Shown: one piece after another, positions 37,853 through 50,530 of the stretch
Layout of the letters: each line of letters opens with the position of its first letter
How positions within the stretch are numbered: the first letter of the stretch is position 1
Source: Epiperipatus broadwayi
Taxonomy: Eukaryota; Onychophora; Udeonychophora; Euonychophora; Peripatidae
Direction: 5' to 3'
Length of the DNA: 64,000 nucleotides
NCBI GenBank assembly: GCA_028023455.1
Contig: JAQFVV010012422.1
Coordinates: 9,026,337 to 9,090,336 of the forward strand
The notes under the pieces: generated by a model
Database searches by the model: none
The model's input: the letters and a program-made list of their open reading frames with translations, nothing else
What the model was told of the DNA's origin: nothing
Translations under genes and position numbers: made by a program

Positions 37853-39990
37853 TGTGACGGTCAGATGATGTATGTTGGTTTAACCCAGTTCGAATACTAG
37901 GCGAAAGTACCTCGAGGCAACCCATACGCGAGATATTAAATCAAGAATACTATGACCTCTGCCCTATTCGCCTATTCTCGAGGCTAACCACGAACCAACA
38001 ACATTATCTGAGACGCATAAATTATTTGCTCACCCGGCCCAAACTTAACATCAGGGGAGAGACGTGGATGGGAACACCTACGGAGCTAAAATAGTTAAAT
38101 GTGCATAAAAGTATTATGAAAATTGTGTTGTGCGTGCCTGGATCATTGGAAAAGTAAAATAAAGCATTTAAAATAAAATTAGAAAACTCAAGCTTTTTTA
38201 GTTAAATAATATATTTAATTAACGATTTTTAAAATGTTAGTAATGTTTTAATTGGCCTCCGCTAGTCCCCTGAATTGATGAAAAACAAATTTGACAATAA
38301 AAACGGATAGTAAACGATATAATATTTTTGTGGTCTAAGTCTTTTCTTCCCAATTTTAATAAAATTGTCAACTCGAATCTCTTCGATAAAGCACAATAAA
38401 GCATTTTCTAATTGCTTTGCGCTAAAAACAGTTTAAAATTATTTAAGACGTATATAGCTAAATCAGATATACATAATGAGCTAATGGCGGACAAGAGGCG
38501 TTATCGAGGAGATCAAGTTGGCAAACAAAGGAAACTTACTCGTATTTAATTTACAAATATAAATGGAATTGGAAAGATATTATAAATGAAAAATTAACTT
38601 TTAAACTTAACTGCAATGGAACACAAAATATTGATAACATGTTAGTAATGAAGAATAGCGAAGGAAAAAGGATTAAATAAATAGATAGATGATCACACAA
38701 TATATATATCTAAGACTAGTTGAATAAAAATGGTTACATTACAAATATAATTGAATAAAACAATTCAAAATATTCAATTAAGAAAGGTATGAACAAAAGT
38801 GTAGAATAATAAATAGTTCAATGGAGGAGAGATACGATTACCGTCCTGGTTCCTTGCGATGATCGTGGCTTGATCCGTCCATCGATAGGTATTTGTCCGG
38901 ACAAGGAAAATGGAAATACGTAGCATGCTTTCACGAAAAGTCCTACAGACACGGCACAAAGTTCAGATTAATCTTGGGTGGATACTGCGGCATTTTGATG
39001 GTTTTTAGGAACCCCGGAGGCAGGCAAAGCTATTTGCCTTAGCCGCCAAACAATCAAATCCATCAAATTCCTATGACTTTTAACTCGCAGCATGTTCAAA
39101 CTTCTCCGTGATTTCGAGGACGACAGTTGAATAACTTTTTGGAGCAAAATGGAAACGAGAAGCAAAATCTGAGAAAACTGAATGAATTCTCCCAAAGAGA
39201 AATCTGAAAAAGCAGCAAGAGAAATCTCAATGAATTCTCCAAAGAGAAATCTGAAAAAGCAGCAAGAGAAATTTGACTGAAAGCAAGCAAGAGAAATCTC
39301 TAATAGCAAAATCTGAAAAGCCTCAAGAGAAATCTGAATGCCAAGTCTTCTGTTCTCTCTCCTATTTATACCCTTTTTTTGTAAGCTACCTTCTATTGTT
39401 TTTCATATGATCTTAGATCTTGATAAGCCCCCCATGCTCCTTTGTTTCAAGGTAACATTTTCTAAAAATAACTTTTACTTTTTATTCTAAATTTCTTTCG
39501 TTAAACTTTGAATTTTTATTAATTAAAAAAAGAAGAGAAGGCCATCTTTAATTTGCCTTGAATGGGCTAACTAATTAAAAACATACATTCCTTTAGAAAA
39601 TGTTGGTGGGCTTATCTCAAACTAAAATCATATGCCATATTTTAACAAGATTTTAAAAAGAAAAATATATTCTTATTTCTTTTAATAAAATAAGCATTTT
39701 TATTTCAGCAGAATTTTGCATTAAATCATACATATATGCTTGACGTATATATATGTTTGATTAAAAAGGTTTTACAAGTAATTTTTTAAACAGCAATTTA
39801 ATCTTAGAATGGAATTTATTTAAAACGAAATATTTAAATGCAAATACAAATTATATAAATGTAATCAATTTTAGCTTTAATGCAAAACGCTGCTGATATT
39901 GGCTATAAACTTAATTCAGGCCTACAATACTAATTAAGTTTATAGGAGGCTGTGAAGCATGGATCGGACTTCCGGATCCATTGCTTCAAT
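37853..39990. other. Less AT-rich block, possibly another LTR-like unit
   Basis: It starts TGTGACGGTC, similar to the TGTAACGATC start of the unit at 31120, and has comparable G+C. A TATTTATA box (about 39360) lies near its right part. No convincing matching CA end was found; GGCCTACA at about 39917-39924 is a poor candidate. It contains the 48-bp tandem repeat and a low-complexity frame on the - strand, neither coding in appearance. Confidence 0.3.
39183..39277 (+). repeat. 48-bp tandem repeat
   Basis: Two near-identical units beginning TGAATTCTCC and containing AAAGAGAAATCTGAAAAAGC (39183-39230 and 39231-39277) are followed by partial copies of AAGAGAAATCT up to about 39335. They produce a repetitive FSLGEF-like pattern in - strand frames that is not a protein I recognise. 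Confidence 0.8.
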
Positions 39991-40207
39991 ATAAACTAAA
40001 ATTCATCTGATGCTTGGTGTAGAAATGTATTTATAAAGTTGGTGAAAGTTGATTTTAAAAGAACAGAAGACATATTAATTAATTCTTTGAAATGCAGTTT
40101 TGATGAAATGAAGCTGTTGTTAATGAGAATTTTATATGTGAGAAATTTTCTGCATGTGTGTATATATAAAATTGTTTGATTAATATGTGTGTTTTTTTTT
40201 TTTCAAG

Positions 40208-40333
40208 GAGGCTTTTGTTTTCCTGGAAAACCAGAACCTGTAGGATGGGTATACTTTTTTAAGATACTATTCGATATTAATTGGCTATATATCTTTTTTT
40301 ATTTACTTGTCGTAGCAGCTGCCTTATTTATTG
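40208..40333 (+). CDS. gp210/NUP210-like nucleoporin, exon E: transmembrane segment
   Basis: This 126-nt exon runs from acceptor TTTCAAG to donor ATTG|GTAAGA, phase 1 both ends. It encodes GFCFPGKPEPVGWVYFFKIL and then WLYIFFYLLVVAAALFIG. The hydrophobic run of about 18-20 residues, preceded by an aromatic amphipathic stretch, is the single membrane-spanning helix expected at the C terminus of gp210. It fixes the pore-membrane anchor; luminal sequence precedes it and the pore-facing tail follows. A frame running past the donor to 40377 is an artefact of the intron. Confidence 0.85.
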
Positions 40334-42019
40334 GTAAGAAATCATTTTTAAATGTTTCCAATTTGAATGCATTATGATTTTGAAAATGTTTAATCTAAAA
40401 CATTCGATAATATTTTACTATATAAAATATTCCTTCCTCAACTTTAAATAAATTTATGATGAAACTTAGCGAATCAAAATAATAAAAATTTTTATCCAGT
40501 CTATATATTCATGATAAATTCTGAGGGGAGAAAAAGAAATAAAAAATTTTCCCCAATAGGACATTGATCAGTAGATGGATATTTAGCTAGAAGATAAAAC
40601 ACAAATCAGAATGGAAAATGCTCAAGCTCTTAATATCTGGTAATTGGCAATTCTGATTATTGCCTTTTTGACTAATATTCCTCTGCGAGGGATTGCTGGA
40701 GAAGCCTTACCATTGTAGAGGATTATTTATTTAAAACGTTGTTCTACAGATGTCTTTTTTTTTCAGCATGATTAATCATTTTCAGAGAGATTTAACAAAT
40801 TAAACCGTAATGAAACAAATCAAAAATTCTGTAGGAATAGTATTAAAAACTTTATATGTTTATTTAAAAACATAAATATGTAAAAGGTGTTGAATTGCTT
40901 ATATTTATTTTGTGTTTTTTTTTTTTTTCAAGTAATAAATATGTAAAAGTAGAGTGGTTTTAGATAAGTAAAATTAGAAAATGTGTCGGAAGTATATAAA
41001 AATCTTGTATTTTCATTTTTATACAATGAAGACCTGATTTTTCAACTGATTATTAGTTAGATAAAATTTCCAAGTGATAAATGATGTCTACATTTTTTTT
41101 TTTTTATTAACAGCCTTTTTAAGTTGAGAAGGTACTGATAGTATACCATAATTGAAAATGTGCTATAATACTTATAAAAATAGTAGAATACACATTGCCC
41201 TCTATTTATTGTTCATTTGAAACAGAACCTTCTAATATTGATTGAAAGTGGCTATTGTATTTTTTAATTACTCAAGCATTGTGAAACAGTTTTGATTTGT
41301 GAATTTGAATTTTCTCAGAATTCTGTTTATGATGTTGCTAAGTCTCATCATAAAATTTTACAATTTAAAGGTTAATTTAAATATAAACAGCTTCTCATTA
41401 AATTTTTATTTTTTATTGGTACTAAATGGCATAGTTCGATATTTAAAAAAAAAATTGGTTAGTAAATAATTTGGCTATATAATTATCAGTCGAGTTATGG
41501 CATCTTTCATTTATTATATAATACACTAATCTAAAAATATAATACATATACATTTTAATTGGAGATAATACAAATCTTAAGATAGAAGTAGTGTACTAGA
41601 ATTAGTGTTTTAATCTAAAAAGTAATTACATGCATTCAGCATGTTTACAAAAATTATTTGCAGATAAGAAAATTTATTACTTTGTTTGAGTCTCTTTCAT
41701 CTTATTACGTCTTGTGAATTTTTAAAGTATTTAGTTTTATATTAAATACTTCCATTAAAAAGCTTGATCAATATAATTTTAAAAATAAAATCTGGATAAT
41801 TATTTTAATAATGAATTATTTTTGGTAATATCAAGATATTTGGGAAAAAATGGCTAAATTGAATATATACTTTCACTCCTATATGATTTTATATGTGGTT
41901 TCACCATAGGAATTATCATTAATTCTACCCACTACTTTGATCAACAAACAACTATTTATCACAGAAATCTTTTTAAAAAATTTTTACTATTTTTTTTAAA
42001 AATAGTGGTCATTTTGCTA

Positions 42020-42091
42020 GCATTGGTGGCTTAGCTGTTAGCATAACTGCCTTCTAAGCAGCTGGTCCGGATTCGCTTGCAGGTCAACGCA
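42020..42091 (+). repeat. tRNA-like sequence (Arg-TCT type), tRNA pseudogene or SINE head
   Basis: The block reads GGTGGCTTAGCTGTTAGC (A-box/D-arm like), then an anticodon arm CTGC-CTTCTAA-GCAG whose loop would give anticodon TCT, then GTCCGGATTCGC, a damaged B-box. The T-arm stem does not pair well and the acceptor stem is poor, so a functional tRNA is unlikely. A poly-A run follows shortly after (about 42103-42111), as in a retroposed SINE. Confidence 0.5.
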
Positions 42092-43779
42092 TTTGCCGTA
42101 TGAAAAAAAAAAATACTGGCTTTATGAAAGCAATATGTCCTCATAAGACAAAATGGGAAAATTCATGCAAACAGTATTACATATTTTATTCTAACATAAT
42201 TAAACATATATAACTTTGATAAAATGTGTAAATTAGCTAAAATATAATGTATTTACTTAATATTTATTACCAAATCATAAAAGAATTGCTGATTCATTCA
42301 AGGCAAGAAAATGCCTGATCTTGGGCAAAAAAAAAGTATTTTTTTTATTATGAGTCCGCACTAAATAAATTGAAAACTATATAGTAACTAAAGTAATTAA
42401 TTTACCTAACCTTTATTTGATAATATTTATAAATTATAACAATAATCTGCTTCATTAATAAATTAAAAATTTGTGTATTGTACATTTCCTTAAATTTAAT
42501 AATCTTTGTAATTACAATAAAAATTATTTTCTACAAATAATATCACTTAAAAAAAACATTAAAAGATTTGCTCATTAGGTAATTAGTGGAAAAAAATATT
42601 GATTACATAAAACCTAAAGTGAGCCAAAAATAAATTAAATAATGTATGTTATGTTAATTTAAATTCTTCCTCTTTTTTTTTTCCAATATTGTTTATTTTT
42701 ATTTATAGAGTCATGATTTAGTAGGATCTTAATGTCATTTTATGTTTGATATTAATGTTTAAAAAAAAATACACATAGCAGATGAATTGTGCAATTATTA
42801 ATTAAATAGTTTATATAGTTTATTTACACAAAAATTAATGATTTTATTTATTAATAATAAACTTAATAAAATGCTTGTTCATTTTGCTTGTTAGGCAGCT
42901 TTAAAGAGATTGGCTTAATAAAGATTTTGTACTTAATATTTTCAAGGAAGAAATCTTCATTCATGATGAATTGTTTACACATTTATTTATTTTTTTTTGA
43001 AAACTAATTTTAAAGATAATATAATAACTTTGCAAGTAAATAAAAAATATTAATAAACTGAAACAAATAATCATAAAACAGAATTTTGTTTTAGTTTTAA
43101 TGCGAGCAAAACATTTTTCAACACACTTGATTATTTATTTGATAAAGAATAATCTTTAAAATGTAAAAATTCAACTTATAACTAGATGTTTTCTGCTAAA
43201 AACAACAACGTTCAAATGAACTGAATGTGAACATATTTTCACCAAAACAAACAATTTGATTTTTCAAAAATAAATTGTACGCAATTTTATGATTTTTACT
43301 CTCCAGATTGTAAATAAAAGCAAGATTGTGCAAGCACAATAATTACATCAAGTCCAGTGAAAAGCGTTCTCTTTTTTTTTGAAAACCCATCACAACTGTT
43401 TTATTTTTCTTTGAATGATACTGACATTTAGTTGTTTTAGTTGGAACAATAACAATCGATATATATTTTAGGTCAAATTTTTACCATAATATGAACACAA
43501 AACTGTCAAACAGAACAGCCGCAATTTAAAACCATTCTAGACCTGATTGTAGTACTATTTATGCACCTATAAGGCTATGTACCTAATATTAAAAAGTTAA
43601 TTATCTTTTTTCTTAATTTAAACTTTTTATGTATATATATTACATTTAAAGTTTATAGGATATTTTGAAACTGCGGTAACAATCCAAATTTTTTTTCTCT
43701 CATAGCAGATCATTATAATTTCTTACTTCTTTAAAACATGCTTGATTTCAATGAATTTGGGAAACCACAAGGGTTGTCA

Positions 43780-44290
43780 TCATTTTTAATTACTATTGAT
43801 CCACTGCAGAATGGTCTCCCAAGTTTAAAGTAATTTCTCTGATCCACAGCTTCTCTTTTTATCAGCACACTTTCTTATTTCATCCATCCATCTATTTTAT
43901 ATGTGATGTTTTTTTAGCTTTTTCTGTTTTCATCTTTTCTAGCAATATGTCCAGTTCAGTTCCATTTCTGTCATTTCATTGATGTCATTAATATTATTTC
44001 GTTCCTTCACCCATATATTTTACCTTTGATTCTTTCTTGTTTCTCCCAATTTATATTTCTCCATATTTTATTGAGTAGTCTGGATTCTGTATTGCTTTTC
44101 TAATAAGTGTCAAAATCTTTGATCCGTAAGTAATATTTAGTAAAACCTATCTATTAAAAACTTTTAGAACTTTTAGTCATATTTTCTTTTAATATTTAGT
44201 TATTTCTGTCAAAAGCATTTCATAAAAAAATCATTTTCACCCACATTCATCCTGCCTTCAAGAAATCTTAACTGATAAAGTCCATCAGAC
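43780..44290 (-). pseudogene. LINE C-terminal remnant (RTE-like)
   Basis: On the - strand, broken frames read ELNWTGHIARKDEN, resembling the WxGHxxRMxxxR block near the C terminus of many endonuclease-RT proteins, followed by KREAVDQRNYFKLGRPF (the GRPxxRW region). Before them come LIRKAIQNPDYSIKYGEI-like residues. No catalytic RT motif remains. The family is only a guess. Confidence 0.45.
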
Positions 44291-44929
44291 AACTGAAAAT
44301 AAAGACTGAGGTGTTTCTCGGTTTAAATTCAGATGTATTTAATAAGTCAGTAAACCCACACATTTAATAATGTAAGTCGGTGAGGATGATGTCCTTATTC
44401 ATTTATCTAGGATAAATATGCATATGTAAAAAAAAGTTTGAAATCTGAAGATAAAATATTTAATTACAACTTTAAACAATGTTAAGGTTATAATTAAATT
44501 ACTAGAATGTCAAAATGACATCTTTAATTTTTTTCAAGCTCAATGTAATGAGAATAATTATTTTTTCTAATTACTCATAAAGATGATTGATGAAGCCACT
44601 TTTTGCTTGCTATTCTCAACCAGAGAACTTTTTGTTATGGAATACAAATGTTACAGGAAAATGGAAGAAATGATAGTACTTACAGTAGAATAGGTATCTT
44701 ATTTCTCAGAATGCATTTTTATACTAATTATACATATGTCTTATATACTTTCTTCACTATCAGTTTAGTACATAATAGTCTCTTGAATTTATTTCAGTAA
44801 TTTTAATTTCTACCTCTTTTATATATATATATATCTTTTCTACAAAGCTTTTTATTCCATCTCACACATTATTGATGTCAAGAACCACTATAATGCACAG
44901 CTTTGTTTTAGCTTTTTTTTTATCTTTGA

Positions 44930-45160
44930 ATGATATTGCTGGTACTCATTGATGTTCTCATATCCCTATATTTAGCAGATTTGTTTGCTGTTCCTGTATT
45001 ATTCTTTGTTGAAAAAATGCAAGCCTTAGATCCCAAAATAATACCAATAGAATATATTTATTTATAATCTTTTTTTTTAAAAGTATGTAGGCATATTTTC
45101 TTGTTATTTCTGTTGAAAGCATTCTATTCAAATTTAATTTCATCTATTTTATTTTTGTTT
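44930..45160 (-). repeat. Second copy of the same LINE debris
   Basis: The - strand frame 44958-45143 starts NRMLSTEITRKYAYILLKKK. At DNA level the block AATGCTTTCAACAGAAATAA matches AATGCTTTTGACAGAAATAA (- strand) at about 44200-44225. It is therefore a second partial copy of the neighbouring remnant, in the same orientation. Confidence 0.4.
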
Positions 45161-45782
45161 ATGTTAATGAGATAATGAAGATATTTTTAATTACTTTATT
45201 TAATTCATTACTTTCATGTTTTATTTTTTTAAAAAACTTATTGAACATTTTAAATTATCATGAAAAATTTGATTGCTAGAATTAACAAATATTTCAATAA
45301 TGGTAACTGATATGAATATTCAAACAGAAATGAAGAGCCATATACTTTATGGGGTGTGGGCTGGGGGGGGGGTCTTGTAAATTACGAATTATTGTTATTA
45401 TTTTGAGAATTTTAATATGAAATGGAAGCAATCAAATAAAAGCATAATAGAATTGGATTATATTTTGACTATTAGAAATTATAGCATTCTAAACCATAAT
45501 TTTCTTACCAGATTCTATACATGAAGTAATTATTAATTAATGAATGGCAGCTGGGATTTAAACAACAAGCATTACACACAACTACACATTTACATATATA
45601 TATATGTAGGTAAAAATAATACTGCATGTATGTAACATAATTATAAATAGAATATTGTGAAAAATCTTATAAATTATATGTCACATGTTCTTTAATTTTT
45701 GTATAAGTAATAATAAAATGTTACCATTATGCATATGATTAATAATATATTAAATGAATGCAATTTTGTTTCATGTTTTTAG

Positions 45783-45884
45783 GATATAAAGCTGTTTTTG
45801 GACCTGGATTTTATAATCAACCACCATTTCCTCCTCCATTTCAGACTCCTTTACGTATAGATAATTCATTTAACAGTCCAATAG
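45783..45884 (+). CDS. gp210/NUP210-like nucleoporin, exon F: tail
   Basis: This 102-nt exon has acceptor TTTTTAG and donor ATAG|GTAATG, phase 1 both ends. It encodes GYKAVFGPGFYNQPPFPPPF then RIDNSFNSPIG. It is rich in Pro, Phe and Asn, and follows the membrane helix directly, so it lies on the pore/cytoplasmic side. Being a multiple of three and symmetric in phase, it could be skipped or retained without changing the frame. Confidence 0.8.
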
Positions 45885-47159
45885 GTAATGATATTTTTAT
45901 GTAGATATATTTTTTTGGATATCAAATTTATTTGACAACATTGAATGCATATATTAAATACTCTTAATACCGCATATATATGTGGGTCCATTTCAAATAA
46001 ATGTGTTTGAAGTGAAATATATAAGCAATGCATTTTTATGATACATTCTGTAGATGAATAGCAAAAGAAGAAAAAAATTTATACTGAATTATTCATCTTT
46101 CATTATTCTGAAATATAAATTTTGCATCTCTTGGAGCACTTTAAAAATGTACATAATGCTAAATATGACTTTTTTCAGAACTATTTAGATTGTGATTTAA
46201 TTATAAATTTAGAAGTGAAACTTTTGTATATTGTTTTTATTGTCAATAAATCAAAAACTTGTGTTTGTAGCATATAAAAGGTTGCTGGCCTCAATTCAAA
46301 ACCTTGTGTAGTGATATAAAAGAAGTAAACGTGGCCACTAGATAAATATTTGAATTCCTATGTTTATCATTATTGGGAGCTAATAGTCAGAAATTAATCT
46401 GAATATCACAACCATTGTTTACTTACGTTTATATAGATGGCGCTAGAATAGAGTACTAACATGAATACTGCCGTTTTTGCAGAATTTATTAGTATTAAGT
46501 AATAATTTACTTAAGGGGTGAGTTTTTAATAAGATTAAATAAAGAATAAAGAAAAATAAATAAATATAATAATGAATGGCGCATTTTTAAATATACTTGC
46601 AATATTTTTGATTCAGAAATGTTAATTATTTTAAACAAAGAACAAGGAAATCTCAGTTAATAAAATGAGCAATTTCAAAAAACTTAAAAACAAAATACCA
46701 GCATTATTAAATGACTTAAAAATTTGCTATAAAGTTTCCATTCTAATAACTTATATAAGAAACTATATATAGAAGTAACGTGAAATTATTTCAGTTTATT
46801 TATAAATAAACTAAAGTATTAAGACAAAAATTTCAAAATGTCTTCTTCAGAAGTTTCAGCATCTGTTTTAATTTGATGAAGTTGAAAATTTAGTTCGATG
46901 GATAAAAGAATGATAGCTCATTAAGTTTATTTGAACAGCACCTACATAAAATCAATAGTCATGACAGTTTTCTTTTTGTAGCCATAACTAGTCATCTTTA
47001 CCATCTTATTATATTTTTGACAAAAAAATTTTTTTTTTTTATATTTCTCAGCTTCAGGGTATTAATTAAATCATTAAATATTTAAATCTTTACATTAATA
47101 TTTAATCTTTCAGCTTGGCAATTTTTTTGTTTATCTGAATTTAACTTATCTAATTAAAT

Positions 47160-48155
47160 AAAGTTGTAATTAATAAATTTGTTAAGCGCATACTCATTAC
47201 GTAAATAATATATATTAAGGCTATAACCTTAAGACTATGCGCCTAGATGTGACAGTAGGGACCTCTACAAATCTTAACACAAGATTAACGACTTTAAAAG
47301 ACAAGAGTGGTCACTCCTATCTTCAACCTACTTTCTAATTATATAGGTGAATCTAAAGCATTTTGATTTGAGAGCGTGAAGCTATTAACTACTTCACTGA
47401 TTAAGTCCACAATTTCTATACAAGCTAACGTATGCGAAATCTTTCGATTTACAGCGAGTCAGTGTGAAGTTTTTATAATTAGAAATTTTTAAAGCAAGTT
47501 AAAGTTGTAATTAATAAATTTGTTAAGCACATACTTTTTACGTAAGTAATACATATTAAGGCTATAATCTTAAGACTATGTGCCTAGATGCAACAGTAGG
47601 GACCTCTACAAATCTTAACACAAGATTAGCAACTTTAAAAGACAAGAGCGGCCACTCCTATGCTTTAGATTCACCTATATAATTAGAAAGTAGGTCAAAG
47701 ATAGGAGTGGCCGCTGTTGTCTTTTAAAGTTATTAATCTTGTGTTAAGATTTGTAGAGGTTCCTACTATCGCAACTAGGTGCATAGTTTTAAGGTTATAA
47801 CCTTAATATATATTACTTACGTAATGAGTATGCGCTTAACAAATTTATTAATTACAACTTTAAATTGTTTTAAAAGATTTCTAATTATAAGAGCTTCACA
47901 CTAACTCGGTAAATCGAAAGATTTCGCGTATGTTAGCTTGTATAGAAATTGTGGATTTAATCAGTGAAGTAGTTAATAGCTTCATGCTCTCAAATCAAAA
48001 TGCTTTAGATTCACTTATATAATTGGAAAGTAGGTTGAAGATAGGAGTGGCCGCTTTTGTCTTTTAAAGTCATTAATCTTGTGTTAAGATTTGTAGAGAT
48101 CCCTACTGTCGCATCTAGGCGCATAGTCTTAAGGTTATAGCTTTAATATATATTA
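47160..48155. mobile_element. Foldback element with nested direct repeats in each arm (~1 kb)
   Basis: The left half contains block R1 (47160-47340), spacer S (47341-47500) and R2 (47501-47660), where R2 repeats R1 (AAGTTGTAATTAATAAATTT, GACCTCTACAAATCTTAACA). The right half is the reverse complement in mirrored order: R2' (about 47700-47870), S' (47871-48020), R1' (48021-48155). Flanks carry CTAATTAAAT at 47150-47159 and 48156-48165, a possible 10-bp target duplication. No coding capacity. The centre near 47665 is slightly asymmetric. I cannot assign it to a known superfamily. Confidence 0.8.
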
Positions 48156-49199
48156 CTAATTAAATGAAGTGAAAATTTCAAAATCTCTATAGTTTGATTT
48201 GATCTTTTTAAAAAAATAATCAATTTAATGGCTTTATTTCTGAGAATCTTGTAGAAAATTTTAACCCCAGAAATGCAAAAGTGGGAATCTATGTGAGGAA
48301 ATGGTTTTTCATTTCCTCATTTGACCTGATGTATTAATTTCATACTCATTTCCAAAGACTTGCCATAGATTCTATTCGTTATCACGGGCAAAGGTTTTTA
48401 TTATAATTGTTGTACATTATAATTAAAATATTTACATGTTATTCAACAAATATAGACTAACAAGATTTAGGTGTAAATTGGTAAAAGAGATGATAAAAGT
48501 AAAAAAAAAAACTTATGCATTATAATATTTTATTTATAATGAGTTGTCTGTTAAAATGTAGAATTAGCTTTAGTTAGGTTCTGCAAGGAAAAGCAAATTA
48601 CAATAGGACCCCATATCGTATCCTTCAAGCCTTAACACAGATAGTAGTAAACACTATTTTTTAGTTCACACTTATGTATGTATCCAGTAATTGTCTTTTT
48701 ACATGTGTATACAATATATACATGCTTAAGAAATTTACATACTATCAAAAAACATGTGATGAAAATTGATGGTGATGGTTATAATGAAATACCATATAAC
48801 ATTCGAGTGATATTCAATTTATAAATTTCAAGCATGCTTGGAGAACAGCAAACAGGTTTTAAGTAACATTTTTCGATAATAACACCAATGGTTGTACTGT
48901 AATTAAAATGTTGCTTATTAATTTCTACTTTTTTTTGACTTATTGGTTATTCAATTAACAGATTTTGAAATAGTAGATACAAAAGCCTTATTGATTTTTT
49001 TTAATGTATTGTTTTAGAAAATATTGTTCTTATTTTAATTTCAGTTTCTGCCAAGAGCATATTCCCTCTATAGTAAAAAAATAAAAGAGTATTCATTCAA
49101 TTATCTTTTAATTTAGTATTTGTCATTTCAATATTTTATATAAGTTAATTTTGTTTTGTTTTTGTTAAAAATACAATTAAGTATGATTTTTTTGATATT

Positions 49200-50530
49200 T
49201 GTGCGTTTTTCTGTCTATCAAAATAGCAGCTTGTATTTTTGATAAACCCTCAGTTTCGGGGCTACAAGAAATCTTTACAAAAAAAATGGCTGCTAGGAAA
49301 TGTATTTAATATTTACATCTTAATTTTCATTACTGTTATTTAAAAAAAAAAAATCATTCTGGCAAAACCAATTACAATATTTACACTTTATTTATTATTA
49401 TTCTTTTGTATTAATTTATTAATAGAAAAATGATATACGGGTAAGTGAGGAATATTCATGTCTGCGGGCTACACATCCTAACGGCCATCTTGTTGTTAAT
49501 GCAGTCAGCGCCACATAATTTCTGCTAAATAGTAATCCAGGTGTTGTCGCATGATTCTCTGGTGTTTTTTGTTTTGCTATTTGGCCAGACCTCAAAGTCT
49601 TTCAATGTTTTGCATAGGTTCACCAGTAGGCTGATCAACAAAGTTTTAGTGGTGATCTGTCTGCATTTTACTTTATCGTGTCTTAAGAATAGCCTCTATT
49701 TTACCTGGCATAGTTACAATGAAGCATTCGTGCACAAGCCAGCAAATAATACCTGTTGTAGAAGTATTTTTTCCTGTTGATTTTTACGGTTGGTGAAAAG
49801 AATTTTATCAATTTTGACAATTCTATTGGACCTCAATTTTGCATGACAGTCGCAATAAAAGGCTAGATGTACTCACTTCCCTTGGTTAGTTGTTCAAATT
49901 TGTGATGGTGATATTGCATAAATCCAACAGATTGATCTTTTCCCCATTCAATGGACATATTAAATCTTTATTCCATCTGTAGATAAATATGAATGCAGTC
50001 AGAAACGGAATTTTGTAGCCCTCAAACCACATTTTTTTACAAATGAATATTCTGTCTAAACAAGATATCATGTTGCATTACTATTGTGGAGCTGTTTGCA
50101 TGTAAGATGACATATTGTGATCATTAACGTGCACTTTGGGGAAGAGGGGTTGTCAGGATTACATACCTTTGGAAATAGTTCAGCACAGCATACTTCTGTG
50201 ACAGGATGGCCCCGAATTTTGATCTTTATGAAAATTTTGCAAAAATACTACTGACAAAAATAAATATGCTGAATTAAAATGAAGAACAACAATGTTCAGT
50301 GTTTCGTCGTTACCAAGTTATAATATAAATAAAAAAGAATTTATTTTAATAAAGCTTCTAAATGGAATTTGTCAGTATTTATTACTTTTTTTAAATTTAA
50401 GTTATTAAATTTTTTTTAATTTAACAAGTAACATGTTCAGTAATAGAAAATGGAAAAAAAATTGTACGCCTCAAAACTATGTATTTATCAAAAATACATG
50501 CTGCCATCTTGGTAGACAGGAAAGCACACA
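49200..50530 (-). mobile_element. Merlin (IS1016/ISXO2-like) DNA transposon, decayed
   Basis: Terminal inverted repeats of at least 60 bp pair the left end (CTGTCTATCAAAATAGCAGC, then TTGTATTTTTGATAAA) with the right end inverted (CTGTCTACCAAGATGGCAGC, then ATGTATTTTTGATAAA). Between them the - strand encodes a broken transposase. About 49900-50070 reads KKMWFEGYKIPFLTAFIFIY then RWNKDL, the FFEGSKxPL block. About 49480-49640 reads NFVDQPTGEPMQNIERL and LDYYLAEIMWR, the VDPxTGxHTxxIE...W block with the catalytic third acidic residue region and the YLxEFMWR end. Length about 1.33 kb is right for the superfamily. Several stops. The target duplication is unclear. Confidence 0.8.

Larger units (their letters stand above)
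25130..40207 (+). other. Intron, ~15 kb, with nested transposon insertions
   Basis: Contents in order: a foldback (25967-27563), an unexplained block (27590-28130), LINE debris (28140-29660), a duplicated block with a hAT insertion (29726-31119), an LTR-like unit (31120-33380), gypsy pol debris (34040-35080), a Penelope fragment (35450-36800), and a less AT-rich block of unclear type (37853-39990) with a 48-bp tandem repeat. In 25140-25960, 33390-34030 and 36810-37840 I see nothing. Confidence 0.6.
40334..45782 (+). other. Intron, ~5.4 kb
   Basis: The intron contains a tRNA-like unit (42020-42091) and - strand LINE debris (43780-44290 and 44930-45160). A G-rich run (GGGGTGTGGGCTGGGGGGGG) lies at about 45353-45372. 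40390-42000 and 42100-43770 are AT-rich with nothing I can name. Confidence 0.6.

Noticed and set aside
38968-39309. 113-codon frame on - with repeated FSLGEF-like segments
   Set aside because: It is generated by the 48-bp DNA tandem repeat, and an overlapping frame is equally open; there is no protein-family similarity.
37853-39924. A complete LTR with TGTGACGG...GGCCTACA ends
   Set aside because: The termini are not inverted repeats and the flanks (AATAT and ATACT) do not match well; it was listed only as an unresolved block.
40189-40377. Separate small membrane-protein gene
   Set aside because: It is the transmembrane exon of the gp210-like gene with intron bases on both sides; splice sites and phase agree with the neighbours.
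42020-42091. Functional tRNA-Arg gene
   Set aside because: The B-box is damaged and the T and acceptor stems do not pair well; it was kept only as a tRNA-like repeat.
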